Translations under genes and position numbers: made by a program
Notes under the pieces: model-generated
What the model saw: only the letters and a program-made list of their open reading frames with translations
The model's database searches: none
Told to the model about the DNA's origin: nothing
Origin: Novosphingobium sp.
GTDB lineage: Bacteria; Pseudomonadota; Alphaproteobacteria; Sphingomonadales; Sphingomonadaceae
NCBI GenBank assembly: GCA_025356575.1
Contig: JANXSP010000029.1
Coordinates: 1 to 64,000 of the forward strand
DNA length: 64,000 nucleotides
Direction: 5' to 3'
In this document: positions 10,326-20,242 of the stretch, in pieces
How the letters are laid out: every line of letters starts with the position of its first letter
Numbering within the stretch: position 1 is the first letter of the stretch

Positions 10326-11585
10326 ATGCCATCCGAACCCCTGACCGGCGCCAAGGCGCACATCGATACCGCCCGCGCGCTTGCCGCCACGGTCGATGAC
10401 ATCGCCGCCGATACCCCGCGCAAGACCATCGCACATGTCGGCGTGCTTGGCGCGGGGACGATGGGCGGGGGGATCGCGATGAACTTCCTCACCGCTGGGA
10501 TCCCGGTGACGATCGTCGAGACCGAGCAGGCCGCGCTCGACCGCGGGGTGGCGACGATCGGCAAGAACTATGCCGCCTCGGTCAAGCGGGGCAAGCTGAC
10601 CGAGGACGAAGCGGCGGCGGCGATGGCGCGGCTGACCCCGAGCCTCAGGTTCGACGATCTCGGCGCGGCGGACCTGGTAATCGAGGCGGTTTATGAAAAC
10701 ATGGACCTCAAGAAGGACATCTTCGCGCGGCTGGACAAGCTCGCCAAGCCCGGCGCGATCCTCGCCTCGAACACCAGCTATCTCGATATCGACCAGATGG
10801 CGGCCCAGACCGCGCGGCCCGAGGCAGTGCTGGGGATGCATTTTTTCTCGCCCGCCAACGTGATGAAACTGCTCGAAGTCGTTCGCGGGGCCAAAACCGG
10901 CAAGAGCGAACTCGCCACGGTGATGGAAATCGCCCCGAAGATCGGCAAGATCGCGGTCGTTTCGGGGGTGTGCCCGGGCTTCATCGGCAACCGCATGCTC
11001 AGCCCGCGGCAGGCGCAGGCGCAGGCAATGCTGATGGAAGGCGCGGCTTACAACGACATCGATGACGTGCTGCTCGAGTTCGGGTTTCCGATGGGGCCGT
11101 TCCAGATGGGCGACCTCGCCGGGCTCGACATCGGCTGGCACCGCGACCCCGCCAAAATCGAAACGATCCGCGACGCGCTCTGCGCCGCGGGGCGCTGGGG
11201 CCAGAAAACGGGCAAGGGCTATTACGACTACGACGAAGCCCGCCAGCGCACGCCCTCGCCCGAAGTGAAAGCAATCATCGCCGATTTCGCTGCCAAGCAG
11301 GGCCTCGCCCAGCGCGCGATCTCGAAGGACGAAATCCGCGAGAGGCTGCTGTATCCGATGGTCGACGAGGGCGCCAAGATCATTGATGAAGGCATGGCCC
11401 AGCGCGCCTCGGACATCGATACCGTGTGGCTCAACGGCTACGGCTGGCCGGCGTGGACCGGCGGCCCGATGTACTGGGCCGCGCACGAGGGACTGGGCAA
11501 GATCGTGAGCGGGCTGGAAAAATACGGACTTCCGGTGTCGCCGTTCCTGCGCGCGAAGGCGGAGGCCGGCGCCGGGTTCGACTGA
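10326..11585 (+). CDS. 3-hydroxyacyl-CoA dehydrogenase
   Basis: [34 protein letters not shown]-binding motif, [31 protein letters not shown], 3HCDH C-terminal domain. Confidence 0.92.
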   Translation: MPSEPLTGAKAHIDTARALAATVDDIAADTPRKTIAHVGVLGAGTMGGGIAMNFLTAGIPVTIVETEQAALDRGVATIGKNYAASVKRGKLTEDEAAAAMARLTPSLRFDDLGAADLVIEAVYENMDLKKDIFARLDKLAKPGAILASNTSYLDIDQMAAQTARPEAVLGMHFFSPANVMKLLEVVRGAKTGKSELATVMEIAPKIGKIAVVSGVCPGFIGNRMLSPRQAQAQAMLMEGAAYNDIDDVLLEFGFPMGPFQMGDLAGLDIGWHRDPAKIETIRDALCAAGRWGQKTGKGYYDYDEARQRTPSPEVKAIIADFAAKQGLAQRAISKDEIRERLLYPMVDEGAKIIDEGMAQRASDIDTVWLNGYGWPAWTGGPMYWAAHEGLGKIVSGLEKYGLPVSPFLRAKAEAGAGFD

Positions 11586-11606
11586 CGCCGGCTTCGGCTT
11601 ACCGAG

Positions 11607-13871
11607 CTATTCGGAAATCCGCAGCACCGCCCCCGGACTGTCCGCCGCGATCTGCGCTGGAGTGAACGGGAGCCGGTGCCACCGCTTGGCCGAATAGAGC
11701 CGCGTCTGGTCGGCGAAATGGGGTGAGGCGGGGTCGCTCGATTGCGAGTAGCTGAGCACCGCGTCGGCGACCGGTCCGGCATCGTCGAACCCGACGATCT
11801 GGACGTAGCTTGAGCCGTGGCGCGGGACGATCCCGCCCGCGACGGGCTCGGACATCTGGACATTGAGGATGCCAACCGCGCCATCGGCGCCGTGGACCGG
11901 GATATGCCGGTCGCCGTCGATCGCGAACTGGACCTCGCCCCACGGCGCGTCGAGCGCGATGTGCTGCGCCGCCAGCGCGTCTGCCGCCCCCTTAAGCGCG
12001 GCGACCAACGCCTCGCCCGGCGCGCCGCTGGTCACCAGCCCGCGCGGGGTGTTGACCGCGTCCGCGGCGTCGAACGGCACCGACCATAATCCCGGCGTGG
12101 TCCGCGCTTTGAGCCAGAAGGTCTGGAACAAATACGCCCCGCGGCTGGTCAGGTCGAACTTCCCGTCCCACTGGCCCAGCGCGGCGCAGGCGGCGGCGAC
12201 GTCGGCCTTGTCGCGGCACAGCGCCAGCACCGGCGCGAGCGCGAGCTCGGCGGCAAGGCTGTGGTTGGCGAAGACCATGTCCTGTATCCGGGCGCGCGTC
12301 AGCTTGCCCTGCGCCAGCGCGCGCGAAATCTCGGTCAACCCCGAGCGCGTGCGGAGCGAGCGCGGCGTGCCCCATGACCCCAGGATCGGCGAAAGCTGGC
12401 GGTACGGGGCGCCAGCATTGCTCAGCCAGTAGTTGTCGTTGCTGTTGGCCACGTAATCGCGCCGGGCGTAGACCGCCTGGTCGCCGGCGGGCATCAGTCC
12501 GGGCGCCGGGGTCCCCGCCGCGGTCTGCCACATGCATGCCGAGCGGCTGCCGTCGAGCAGCACCGCGCGGGCCGCGACCACGCGCGACAGCGGCGTGGCA
12601 CAATCGCGCGCCATCGCCGCCGAGACGTTCGGCACCGCGGTGACATCGGCGTGGAGGACGTTGCCGAAGCGGTCCGCCGCGATCGTGTTGACCCACGGGA
12701 TTCCCAGCGAGCGCTCGGCCGCGGCGCGGATCTCGCCGACGTTGCGGGCGGTATCATAAGCGATCCAGGTTCCGATCCCGCGCTGGTTGCCCTGGTTGGC
12801 ATCGCGCAGGGTAAACGCGGTGGTTCGCGACCATGCCGCGCCGATCGCGGGCATTGCGATAACCCGGCCAAACCGCGTCGAATAGAACGCCCGCGTCACC
12901 GCGGGGGCGGGGCCGACAGCGGGCAGGGTCACGCTCTGCGCGGTCATCTTAACGCTCTTGCCGTCGACCAGATACGCGGTCGGATCGGCGGGATCGAGCT
13001 TGAGCTGGTAAAGCGTGAAGTGCTGCGCCGCGGTCACCGTGTGCGTCCAGGCGACGTCCTTGTTGAAGCCGATCGTGGGGATCGGCGACCCCGCGATCCC
13101 CGCGCCCATCGCATCGAGCTTGCCCGGGATGGTGACGTGCATTTCCCAGAACCGGCTCGGTCCGGTCCACGGAAAGTGCGGATTGCCCGCGAGCATTCCG
13201 CGGCCATCCTCGGTCACGTCGCCGCCGAACGCCCAGCCGTTGCTGCCGATCCCGGTGGGGTGCGCCTCGGGCAGTCCGCCATTGTCGGCGACCGGCGGGG
13301 CACCGGGAGGCTGCGCCGCGACCAGCGCCCCGGCAAAATTGAGCGAGCTCGCCAGCAGCATCTGCTTCTCGGTCAGCCGCAGCATGTCGTCGCCGGTGAT
13401 CGGGCGGACCCAGGCCTTGCCCCGGCACGACGCGGGGACGCCCGCAGTGCCCAGATCGCGGAGCAGGCGATTGTATCCCGCGACATAGCCCGCGCTCAGT
13501 TGGGTCTGCTCGGGCGCCATCGTCCGCGCCCCGCGGCGCAGCGCGGGAAGGTCGATCGCGCTGCGGAAGAACAGGTCGGAGGTCTGGTTATCGACCGGCT
13601 CGAACCCGAGCACGGCTTTGGCTCCCGCGCCGAAATTCTGCGAACGCTGGCCCGCCACGGTCGCGAATTCCTCGGCGAGCAGGCACAGGTTGTCCTGGCC
13701 GTAGGCATACGCGACGCCGTAGCCGATCCCGCGCCAGTCGCGCGCGGTGATGTGCGGGATGCCCAGCGCGGTGCGAACGATGCTGGCGGAATAGACGGGC
13801 GCGCGCGCCGCGGCGCTGGTCGATCCCGCCGCCGCTGCGGTTATGGCTGCGAATATCAATGTCTTACGCAT
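11607..13871 (-). CDS. Penicillin acylase family protein (acylase/AHL-acylase-like Ntn hydrolase)
   Basis: Signal peptide MRKTLIFAAITAAAAGSTSAAARA, IVRTALGIPHITARDWRGIGYGVAYAYGQDNLCLLAEEFATV, nucleophile region GIGSNGWAFGG, GNPHFPW. Confidence 0.92.
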   Translation of the reverse strand: MRKTLIFAAITAAAAGSTSAAARAPVYSASIVRTALGIPHITARDWRGIGYGVAYAYGQDNLCLLAEEFATVAGQRSQNFGAGAKAVLGFEPVDNQTSDLFFRSAIDLPALRRGARTMAPEQTQLSAGYVAGYNRLLRDLGTAGVPASCRGKAWVRPITGDDMLRLTEKQMLLASSLNFAGALVAAQPPGAPPVADNGGLPEAHPTGIGSNGWAFGGDVTEDGRGMLAGNPHFPWTGPSRFWEMHVTIPGKLDAMGAGIAGSPIPTIGFNKDVAWTHTVTAAQHFTLYQLKLDPADPTAYLVDGKSVKMTAQSVTLPAVGPAPAVTRAFYSTRFGRVIAMPAIGAAWSRTTAFTLRDANQGNQRGIGTWIAYDTARNVGEIRAAAERSLGIPWVNTIAADRFGNVLHADVTAVPNVSAAMARDCATPLSRVVAARAVLLDGSRSACMWQTAAGTPAPGLMPAGDQAVYARRDYVANSNDNYWLSNAGAPYRQLSPILGSWGTPRSLRTRSGLTEISRALAQGKLTRARIQDMVFANHSLAAELALAPVLALCRDKADVAAACAALGQWDGKFDLTSRGAYLFQTFWLKARTTPGLWSVPFDAADAVNTPRGLVTSGAPGEALVAALKGAADALAAQHIALDAPWGEVQFAIDGDRHIPVHGADGAVGILNVQMSEPVAGGIVPRHGSSYVQIVGFDDAGPVADAVLSYSQSSDPASPHFADQTRLYSAKRWHRLPFTPAQIAADSPGAVLRISE

Positions 13872-13989
13872 GTCCTGCCCCTATCGTTATTTTGCCCCAA
13901 GGATGATCTCCGCCGCGGTGCTTGGCAAGCGTGACATTCGCCGCCGCGCCGGTATAGCGGCGGGCGAAATCGCAGCAGGAGCCTCCCCG

Positions 13990-14454
13990 ATGACCGACAC
14001 CACCCTCACCCTCACGCTCGACACGGGCAACAACAGCGGCGGCGACGTCGTGATCAAGCTGCGCCCCGATCTGGCCCCCGGCCACGTCGCGCGGATTACC
14101 GAGCTGGCCAAGGACGGCTTCTACGACGGGGTGGTGTTCCACCGCGTGATCAATGGCTTCATGGCGCAGGGCGGCGATCCTACCGGCACCGGCGGCGGCG
14201 GATCGGACAAGCCCGACATCAAGGCCGAATTCAACGCCGAGCCGCACGTTCGCGGGGTCTGCTCGATGGCCCGCACTTCGGCGCCGAACTCGGCCAACAG
14301 CCAGTTCTTCATCTGCCTCGACGACGCGCGCTTCCTCGACAACCAGTACACCGTGTGGGGCGTGGTCGAGAGCGGCATGGACGTCGTCGACGCCCTCCCC
14401 AAGGGCGAACCCCCGCGCAATCCCGGCAAGATCGTCAAGGCGACGGTGGGGTGA
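13990..14454 (+). CDS. Cyclophilin-type peptidyl-prolyl cis-trans isomerase
   Basis: FYDGVVFHRVINGFMAQGGDPTGTGGGG...NSANSQFFICLDDARFLDNQYTVWGVV. Confidence 0.96.
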   Translation: MTDTTLTLTLDTGNNSGGDVVIKLRPDLAPGHVARITELAKDGFYDGVVFHRVINGFMAQGGDPTGTGGGGSDKPDIKAEFNAEPHVRGVCSMARTSAPNSANSQFFICLDDARFLDNQYTVWGVVESGMDVVDALPKGEPPRNPGKIVKATVG

Positions 14455-14461
14455 AAGGAAA

Positions 14462-14493
14462 GGGGGGCGGAGCGATCCGCCCCCCTCTTTTTC
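14462..14493 (+). terminator. Rho-independent terminator after the PPIase gene
   Basis: GGGGGGCGGA-gcga-TCCGCCCCCC followed by tctttttcc. Confidence 0.85.
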
Positions 14494-14591
14494 CGCCGTT
14501 CGATCGCCGCAAAAACTTCGCGACCGCGTCACCTACGATAGTGCTTGCATGCGTACATGCACGCGATTAATCGAGGGGGAAAGGACTTGCG

Positions 14592-14837
14592 ATGAACCGG
14601 ACCGCGCGGCGCAATCAGCCTCCGATCACGATCCGTTCGGCACGCGCGGCGGCATTGCTGCGCCGACTTGCGACCGGCGGGCGCAGCCAGGTCGAGATCA
14701 TCGAAGAAGCGCTCGAATACATGGCGTCACAGCGCAGGACCATTGCGCAGGCGCTCGCCCCGCCTGCTCCGCTCGACTTCGAGTGGGAGCCAGGCCGCGC
14801 CCAGATTGCGACGCCGGCAGTCGATTTTAGCGACTGA
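14592..14837 (+). CDS. VapB-like type II antitoxin
   Basis: Small 81 aa protein directly upstream of, and overlapping by 1 nt, a PIN-domain toxin; N-terminal ITIRSARAAALLRRLATGGRSQVEIIEEALEYM resembles VapB/PSK-type antitoxins. Confidence 0.75.
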   Translation: MNRTARRNQPPITIRSARAAALLRRLATGGRSQVEIIEEALEYMASQRRTIAQALAPPAPLDFEWEPGRAQIATPAVDFSD

Positions 14838-15271
14838 TGTATCTCCTCGATACCAATGTCGTCTCGGAAAGCCGCAAGTTGGGAACATCTCGCGTCGACG
14901 CCCAAGCCGCTCGCTGGTTCGAGCAAATCGATGTCGAAACGGGCTTTCTCTCGGCGATGACGCTGTTCGAACTCGAACGCGGAGTTCAGCAGGCGGAACG
15001 CCGTGATCCCGCGCAGGGCCAGCTATTGCGTCGCTGGCTGAACGATCAGGTCACGGCAAGCTTTGCAGACCGGATATTGCCGTTGACGGGCGCGGTCGCG
15101 GTCGTCTGTGCCGGCCTGCACGTCCCCGATCCCAAGTCGGAACGCGATGGTTGGATCGCTGCGACCGCTCTCGACGCCGGTCTGGTTCTGGTCACCCGCA
15201 ATGTCGCTGATTTTGCTGCGATGGGCGTGGACATCGTCAATCCCTTCGAGTGGGAAGACGGCGGACGATGA
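14837..15271 (+). CDS. PIN-domain ribonuclease toxin, VapC-like
   Basis: MYLLDTNVVSE..., SAMTLFELERGV, DGWIAATALDAGLVLVTRNVADFAAMGVDIVNPFEW: acidic PIN residues and order intact. Confidence 0.92.
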   Translation: MYLLDTNVVSESRKLGTSRVDAQAARWFEQIDVETGFLSAMTLFELERGVQQAERRDPAQGQLLRRWLNDQVTASFADRILPLTGAVAVVCAGLHVPDPKSERDGWIAATALDAGLVLVTRNVADFAAMGVDIVNPFEWEDGGR

Positions 15272-15293
15272 TTTGCGACAGTGCGCGCAGCGT

Positions 15294-16178
15294 CTAAAGC
15301 CCCGCCCCGACGATCCAGTCGTGGAACAGCCTTACCGCGCGCATTTCCAGCGCGCGGGGGCGGCAGATGAACCAGTAGCTGTAGGGGCTTTCGACTTCGA
15401 TATCGAACAGCTGGGCGAGGCGGTTGTCGTGGGCGCGGACGAAGTGGTCGTCGTGCATGATCGCGATGCCGAGGCCTTGCGCGGCGGCGGCGAGGATCAG
15501 CTGGCCGCTGTCGAAGTGGTCGATCGCCGCGGGCTCGAGTTCGGCCAGCCCGATCGCGTTCTTCCACGCCACGAAGCTGTCGGGCAGCTCGTTGTGGATC
15601 AGGAACGTCTGTTTCGATAGCTTGGCGATATCGGGGACCGCGCCGATCTCATCGGCGAGGACCTGGCTGGTGATTGCATAGACGTTGTTGTGATCGAGCC
15701 GGACCGCGGTGAACCCGGGGTCGGGCTGGGGCGAGAGGATGATCGCGGCGTCGAGGGTATCGCCGACGCGGTCCTCCAGGTGCGGGCTGGTGTCGATGTC
15801 GATGTGCAGCCGCGGGTGCAGCTTGCGCAGTTCGGGCAGCCGCGGAAACAGGCGCTGGCTGCCGAACAGCGGCAGCACGCCGAGATGGAGGCGGAGGACG
15901 CGCGAATCCTCGACCTGGCTTTCGATCGCCTCGGCCAGTTCCTCCAGCTTGGGGCAGACCGCGTTGAAGAACGCCTGGCCCTCGTCGGTCAGCTTCATCG
16001 ACTGGTGCTGGCGCGTGAACAGGCGTTTGCCGGTGAACTCCTCGAGCCCGGCGACGCGCCGCGAAAGCGCGCTGGGGGACAGCCCGAGCTCGGCCGCCGC
16101 TGCCTTGGCCGAGCCGAGGCGGACAATCCGCACGAACGCCTCGAGGGCGCGCAGGGGAGGCAGGCGCCGCATCGGCAT
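15294..16178 (-). CDS. LysR-family transcriptional regulator
   Basis: N-terminal HTH MPMRRLPPLRALEAFVRIVRLGSAKAAAAELGLSPSALSRRVAGLEEFTGKRLFTR plus substrate-binding domain. Confidence 0.92.
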   Translation of the reverse strand: MPMRRLPPLRALEAFVRIVRLGSAKAAAAELGLSPSALSRRVAGLEEFTGKRLFTRQHQSMKLTDEGQAFFNAVCPKLEELAEAIESQVEDSRVLRLHLGVLPLFGSQRLFPRLPELRKLHPRLHIDIDTSPHLEDRVGDTLDAAIILSPQPDPGFTAVRLDHNNVYAITSQVLADEIGAVPDIAKLSKQTFLIHNELPDSFVAWKNAIGLAELEPAAIDHFDSGQLILAAAAQGLGIAIMHDDHFVRAHDNRLAQLFDIEVESPYSYWFICRPRALEMRAVRLFHDWIVGAGL

Positions 16179-17113
16179 CAGTCTTCCGCAGGAAGCGCGG
16201 CGGCGGGCGGGTGAAGCCGCATCCGCGTGACGTGGCGCTCGTTGCCCGCGGTGATCTCGATCCGCCAGCCGCTGTCGTGAGTAAGAATGGCGCCAACCGG
16301 GGGCACCTGTTCGGCGAGCAGGAACGCCAGCCCGCCGAGCGTGTCGACCGCCTCGTCGGCGCCCGACAGCCGCGCGTCGATCCGCGTGCCGACATCCTCG
16401 AGTTCGGCGCGGGCATCGGCATCCCACATCCCGTCGGGCAGCGCGATCAGCAGTTCCTCGGGCGCGTCGTCGTGCTCATCCTCGATGTTGCCGACGATTT
16501 CCTCGACCAGATCCTCGATCGTGATGATCCCGTCGGTGCCCGAATACTCGTCGACCACCACCGCCAGATGGACTCGGCTGGCGCGCATGTCGGCAAGCAC
16601 GTCGAGCGCGCCGCGGGCCTGCGGCACGAACAGCGGCTGGCGCATCAGCACGGTCCAGTCGCGCGGGGGGGCGCCGCTGACCAGGAACGGGAAGACGTCC
16701 TTGATCAGCATCATCCCGATCACTTCGTCGAGCGTCTCCTTGTAAACCGGCAAGCGGCTATGGCCGTGTTCGGAAAACGCCGCGATCATCTCGGCCCAGG
16801 TCGCGGACGCAGGGATCGCGACGATCTCGCCGCGCGGGATCGCGACATCGTCGGCGTCGTGTTCGCTGAAATGGAGCAGGTTGCGCAGCATCTGCCGCTC
16901 GATCGGGGAAAGGTCGCCGGTCGCGGCCAGGCGCGCATCGCTGCTCGCTTCCTCGTGCTCGTCGATCGCTTCCTCGATCTGCGCGCGGAGCGACTGGTCG
17001 GCCTCGCCGCCGTCGAAAAACCGCCGGATCAGCCGCCATGCCGAGCGCTTACTGTCCGCGTCTCCGTTGCCCTCGGGCATCGACTTTACCTGCTCCCCAA
17101 TGGTGCGCTGCAC
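16178..17113 (-). CDS. CorC/HlyC-family protein (paired CBS domains, CorC_HlyC domain)
   Basis: HSRLPVYKETLDEVIGMMLIKDVFPFL, VHLAVVVDEYSGTDGIITIEDLVEEIVGNIEDEHD. Confidence 0.93.
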   Translation of the reverse strand: MQRTIGEQVKSMPEGNGDADSKRSAWRLIRRFFDGGEADQSLRAQIEEAIDEHEEASSDARLAATGDLSPIERQMLRNLLHFSEHDADDVAIPRGEIVAIPASATWAEMIAAFSEHGHSRLPVYKETLDEVIGMMLIKDVFPFLVSGAPPRDWTVLMRQPLFVPQARGALDVLADMRASRVHLAVVVDEYSGTDGIITIEDLVEEIVGNIEDEHDDAPEELLIALPDGMWDADARAELEDVGTRIDARLSGADEAVDTLGGLAFLLAEQVPPVGAILTHDSGWRIEITAGNERHVTRMRLHPPAAALPAED

Positions 17114-17656
17114 CTAGGGAGCGTATGGGTCGGGAAGCCCCATCCGCGCAAGCGCGTTTATTTCCAGCGCTTCCATCGCCGCGGCCCCGTCGCTGCCGGT
17201 CTCCCCGCTGCCGGTCTCCCAGCTGCCGGTCTCCCCGCTGCCGGTCTCGTGGTCGTATCCGGCCAGGTGGAGCAGCCCGTGGACGATCAGGTGCGCGGCG
17301 TGCGCCTCCAGCGCGATGCCCTTGTCCGCTGCCTCGCGCCCGCAGACTCCGTGCGCGAGGATCATGTCGCCGAGCATTCCTTCATGATCGGGATCGGCGG
17401 CAGCGCGGAGCACTTCGGCGCGGCTGAGCATCGGGAACGAGAGCACGTTGGTCGCCGCGTCCTTGGCCCGCCACTGGCGGTTCAGCGCGTGGACCTCGTC
17501 GTCGTCGGCCATGACCAGGCTGACGAGCAGCGCCTCGTTGGCAAGCTCGGGCGCGACCGCAGCGGCAGCCGCGGCCGCGCGCGCGGCAAGCGCCTCCCAA
17601 TCGGTATCCTCGCCCCAGACAGGATCGACGTCGATCTCGAGCGTCGGGGCCGCCAC
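17114..17656 (-). CDS. ybeY: Endoribonuclease YbeY (rRNA maturation factor)
   Basis: LNRQWRAKDAATNVLSFP, HLIVHGLLHLAGYDHE metal motif; GTG start overlaps the phoH stop codon. C-terminal region carries an ETGSx repeat. Confidence 0.92.
   Translation of the reverse strand: MAAPTLEIDVDPVWGEDTDWEALAARAAAAAAAVAPELANEALLVSLVMADDDEVHALNRQWRAKDAATNVLSFPMLSRAEVLRAAADPDHEGMLGDMILAHGVCGREAADKGIALEAHAAHLIVHGLLHLAGYDHETGSGETGSWETGSGETGSDGAAAMEALEINALARMGLPDPYAP
17192..17251 (-). repeat. 15-bp tandem repeat, 4 copies, inside ybeY (encodes ETGSG-ETGSW-ETGSG-ETGSD)
   Basis: gctgccggtctcccc / gctgccggtctccca / gctgccggtctcccc / gctgccggtctcgtg read directly. Confidence 0.97.
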
Positions 17657-18726
17657 TACGATTGGCTGCCGTCGTAAGCGCCCTCGTAGGCCTCGACGAT
17701 CCGCCCGACGATCGGGTGGCGGACGACATCGGCGGTGCCGAACCGCGTCACCGCGATCCCGTCGACTCCTTCCAGCCGGCGGACCGCGTCGGCCAGCCCC
17801 GAGTGTTCGGCCCCGCCGGGGATATCGACCTGGCGCGGATCGCCGCAGACCACCATCCGGCTGTTCTGGCCGAACCGGGTGAGGAACATCTTCATTTGCG
17901 CGGGCGTGGTGTTCTGTGCCTCGTCGAGGATCACGAACGCATCGGCCAGCGTGCGCCCGCGCATGAACGCGATCGGCGCAACCTCGATCTCGCCCGAAGC
18001 CAGCCGCCGCTCGACCTGCTCGGGCGGCATGCAATCGTACAGCGCATCGTAGAGCGGGCGCAGGTACGGATCGACTTTCTCCTTCATGTCGCCGGGCAGG
18101 AACCCCAGCCGCTCGCCCGCCTCGACCGCGGGGCGCGACAGGATCAGCCGCTGGACGCTGCCGGTGATCAGCTGGCTGACCGCTTGCGCCACCGCGACAT
18201 AGGTCTTGCCCGTGCCCGCCGGCCCTAGCGCGAAGATGATGTCGCGGCTGGCCAGCGCGCGCATATAGTCGATCTGCGTGGCCGAGCGCGGGACGATGGT
18301 TTTCTTGCGCGTGCGGATCATGATCGGCGGGGCGTTCTGCCCGCCCGCAATGATCCCTTCGAGCGTCGGCTCGCTCGACATCGCGATCAGCGATTCGATC
18401 GCGCCGGTATCGAGGTCGTGGCCCTGGATCAGGCGCTGATGCATGCCCTTGAGCACTTCGCGCGCGCGGCCGACGGCGTCTTCGGTTCCCTCGATCTGGA
18501 TGCGGTTGCCGCGCGCCCCGATGTATACGCCGAGGCGGCTTTCGAGCTGGACCAGATTGACGTCGAACTGGCCGAACAGCGCGCCGAGCACGCCGGGTTC
18601 GTCGAACTCGATCTCGGCGCGGCTGCGCTCTTGAGCGGGGCGGCGCAGCGTATCGGTGCGACCGCCGTCGGAGCGGCCCGATCCGGCATGCGCCGGTTCG
18701 TAGCCGCGGACAGGTTTGCGGGCCAT
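17656..18726 (-). CDS. phoH: PhoH-family ATPase
   Basis: DIIFALGPAGTGKTYVAVAQAV, LILSRPAVEAGERLGFLPGDMKEKVDPYLRPLYDAL, FVILDEAQNTTPAQMKMFLTRFG. Confidence 0.96.
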   Translation of the reverse strand: MARKPVRGYEPAHAGSGRSDGGRTDTLRRPAQERSRAEIEFDEPGVLGALFGQFDVNLVQLESRLGVYIGARGNRIQIEGTEDAVGRAREVLKGMHQRLIQGHDLDTGAIESLIAMSSEPTLEGIIAGGQNAPPIMIRTRKKTIVPRSATQIDYMRALASRDIIFALGPAGTGKTYVAVAQAVSQLITGSVQRLILSRPAVEAGERLGFLPGDMKEKVDPYLRPLYDALYDCMPPEQVERRLASGEIEVAPIAFMRGRTLADAFVILDEAQNTTPAQMKMFLTRFGQNSRMVVCGDPRQVDIPGGAEHSGLADAVRRLEGVDGIAVTRFGTADVVRHPIVGRIVEAYEGAYDGSQS

Positions 18727-18850
18727 TCAGTCCTTTCGAAGCGCGGCAAGGGTGCCGTGGACCCGAAGATACGCCGCGCGCATGAACCTGCAATGCGCTG
18801 CGTAATGTCAGCCGTGCATAACCCGCGCGGCGTTGCCCCCGCGCAACAAT

Positions 18851-20173
18851 TCAGGCTGGCGCGGGCACCAGCAGCCGCGCGGCCAGACTGTTGGGCCCCG
18901 CCTCGACCAGTTCGACCTCGACCAGATCGCCGATCGCGGCGTCGCCTTCGAAGTAGACCGACTGCAGCCACGGCGATTTGCCGAGCCATTGCCCCGGGCG
19001 GCGCCCGGGGCGTTCGATCAGCACCTTGCAGCGCTGCCCCACCGCGGCCTGGTTGAACGCCAGGCTGCTGCGCTGGAGCGCGGCCTGGAGCGCTTGGAGC
19101 CGCTCGTCCATCACCTCGGGCGCAATTTGTCCATCCATCGCCGCCGCCGGGGTTCCGGGGCGGGGCGAATACTTGAAGCTGAAACACTGGGCGTAGCCGA
19201 CCGCGTCGACCAGGCGCAGCGTCTCGGCAAACTCGGCGTCGCTCTCGCCGGGGAAGCCGACGATGAAGTCGCCCGAGACCGCGATGCCGGGACGCACAGC
19301 GCGCACGCGCTCGATCACATCGCGGTAGCTCGCCACGGTGTGGCTGCGGTTCATCGCCGCAAGAACGCGGTCGCTGCCCGCCTGGACGGGCAAATGGAGG
19401 AACGGCATCAGCTTGGGGTTGTCGCGGTGCGCCGCGATAAGCCCCTCGGTCATGTCGTTGGGGTGGCTGGTCATATAGCGGATGCGGGCAAGGCCGGGGA
19501 GCGCCGCCAAAGCCTCGGCCAGCACTTCGAGCCCGCGCCCGCGCTCATCGCGCCAGGCATTCACGTTCTGGCCGAGGAGCGTGATTTCCTTGGCCCCGGC
19601 ATCGACCAGCCGCTCGCCCTCTGCCACCAGGTCCGCAAACGGCCGCGATACTTCGGCGCCGCGGGTATAGGGCACCACACAATAGGTGCAGAACTTGTCG
19701 CAGCCTTCCTGCACCGTCAGGAACGCGCTGGCGCCGACGCGGCGGCGCGGGGGGAGCGCGGCGAACTTGGCCGCGGCAGGCATGTCAGTATCGAGCGCGC
19801 GGCGGCCCGCGGCGGCCTCGGCAACCAGCGCGGGCAAGCGGTGGTAGGCTTGCGGACCCACGACCACGCCCACGGATGGCGCGCGGCGCATGATCTCATC
19901 GCCCTGCGCTTGCGCAACGCACCCGGCGACCGCGATCAGCGGCGCGCTGCCATCGCCGCGGCGCAACCGGCCGATGTCCGAATAGACCCGGTCGACCGCC
20001 TTTTCGCGGATGTGGCAGGTGTTGAGCACGACGAGGTCGGCCTCCGCCCCCTCGGCCGCGGGGGCCATGCCTTGCGCGTCGAGCAGTTCGCCCATCCGCT
20101 CGCCGTCATAGACGTTCATCTGGCAGCCGAAGCTCTTGACCCGGTAGGTCTGCGGAGGCGGAACGGGGCGCAT
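18851..20173 (-). CDS. miaB: tRNA-2-methylthio-N6-dimethylallyladenosine synthase
   Basis: [38 protein letters not shown] (radical SAM Cx3Cx2C), [15 protein letters not shown]-terminal TRAM. Confidence 0.97.
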   Translation of the reverse strand: MRPVPPPQTYRVKSFGCQMNVYDGERMGELLDAQGMAPAAEGAEADLVVLNTCHIREKAVDRVYSDIGRLRRGDGSAPLIAVAGCVAQAQGDEIMRRAPSVGVVVGPQAYHRLPALVAEAAAGRRALDTDMPAAAKFAALPPRRRVGASAFLTVQEGCDKFCTYCVVPYTRGAEVSRPFADLVAEGERLVDAGAKEITLLGQNVNAWRDERGRGLEVLAEALAALPGLARIRYMTSHPNDMTEGLIAAHRDNPKLMPFLHLPVQAGSDRVLAAMNRSHTVASYRDVIERVRAVRPGIAVSGDFIVGFPGESDAEFAETLRLVDAVGYAQCFSFKYSPRPGTPAAAMDGQIAPEVMDERLQALQAALQRSSLAFNQAAVGQRCKVLIERPGRRPGQWLGKSPWLQSVYFEGDAAIGDLVEVELVEAGPNSLAARLLVPAPA

Positions 20174-20242
20174 CGCGCGCCGATAGGCGCATTGCGGGAC
20201 ATTTTGAAGGGCCGCGTTGGCGAAGCGCCAAGCAGCGCCGGG

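Noticed and set aside
12651-13934. 427-codon + strand ORF opposite the acylase
   Set aside because: No motifs; opposite strand has signal peptide and the Ntn nucleophile region.
17192-17251. CRISPR-like array
   Set aside because: Contiguous 15-bp units without spacers, in frame within ybeY; a coding minisatellite instead.
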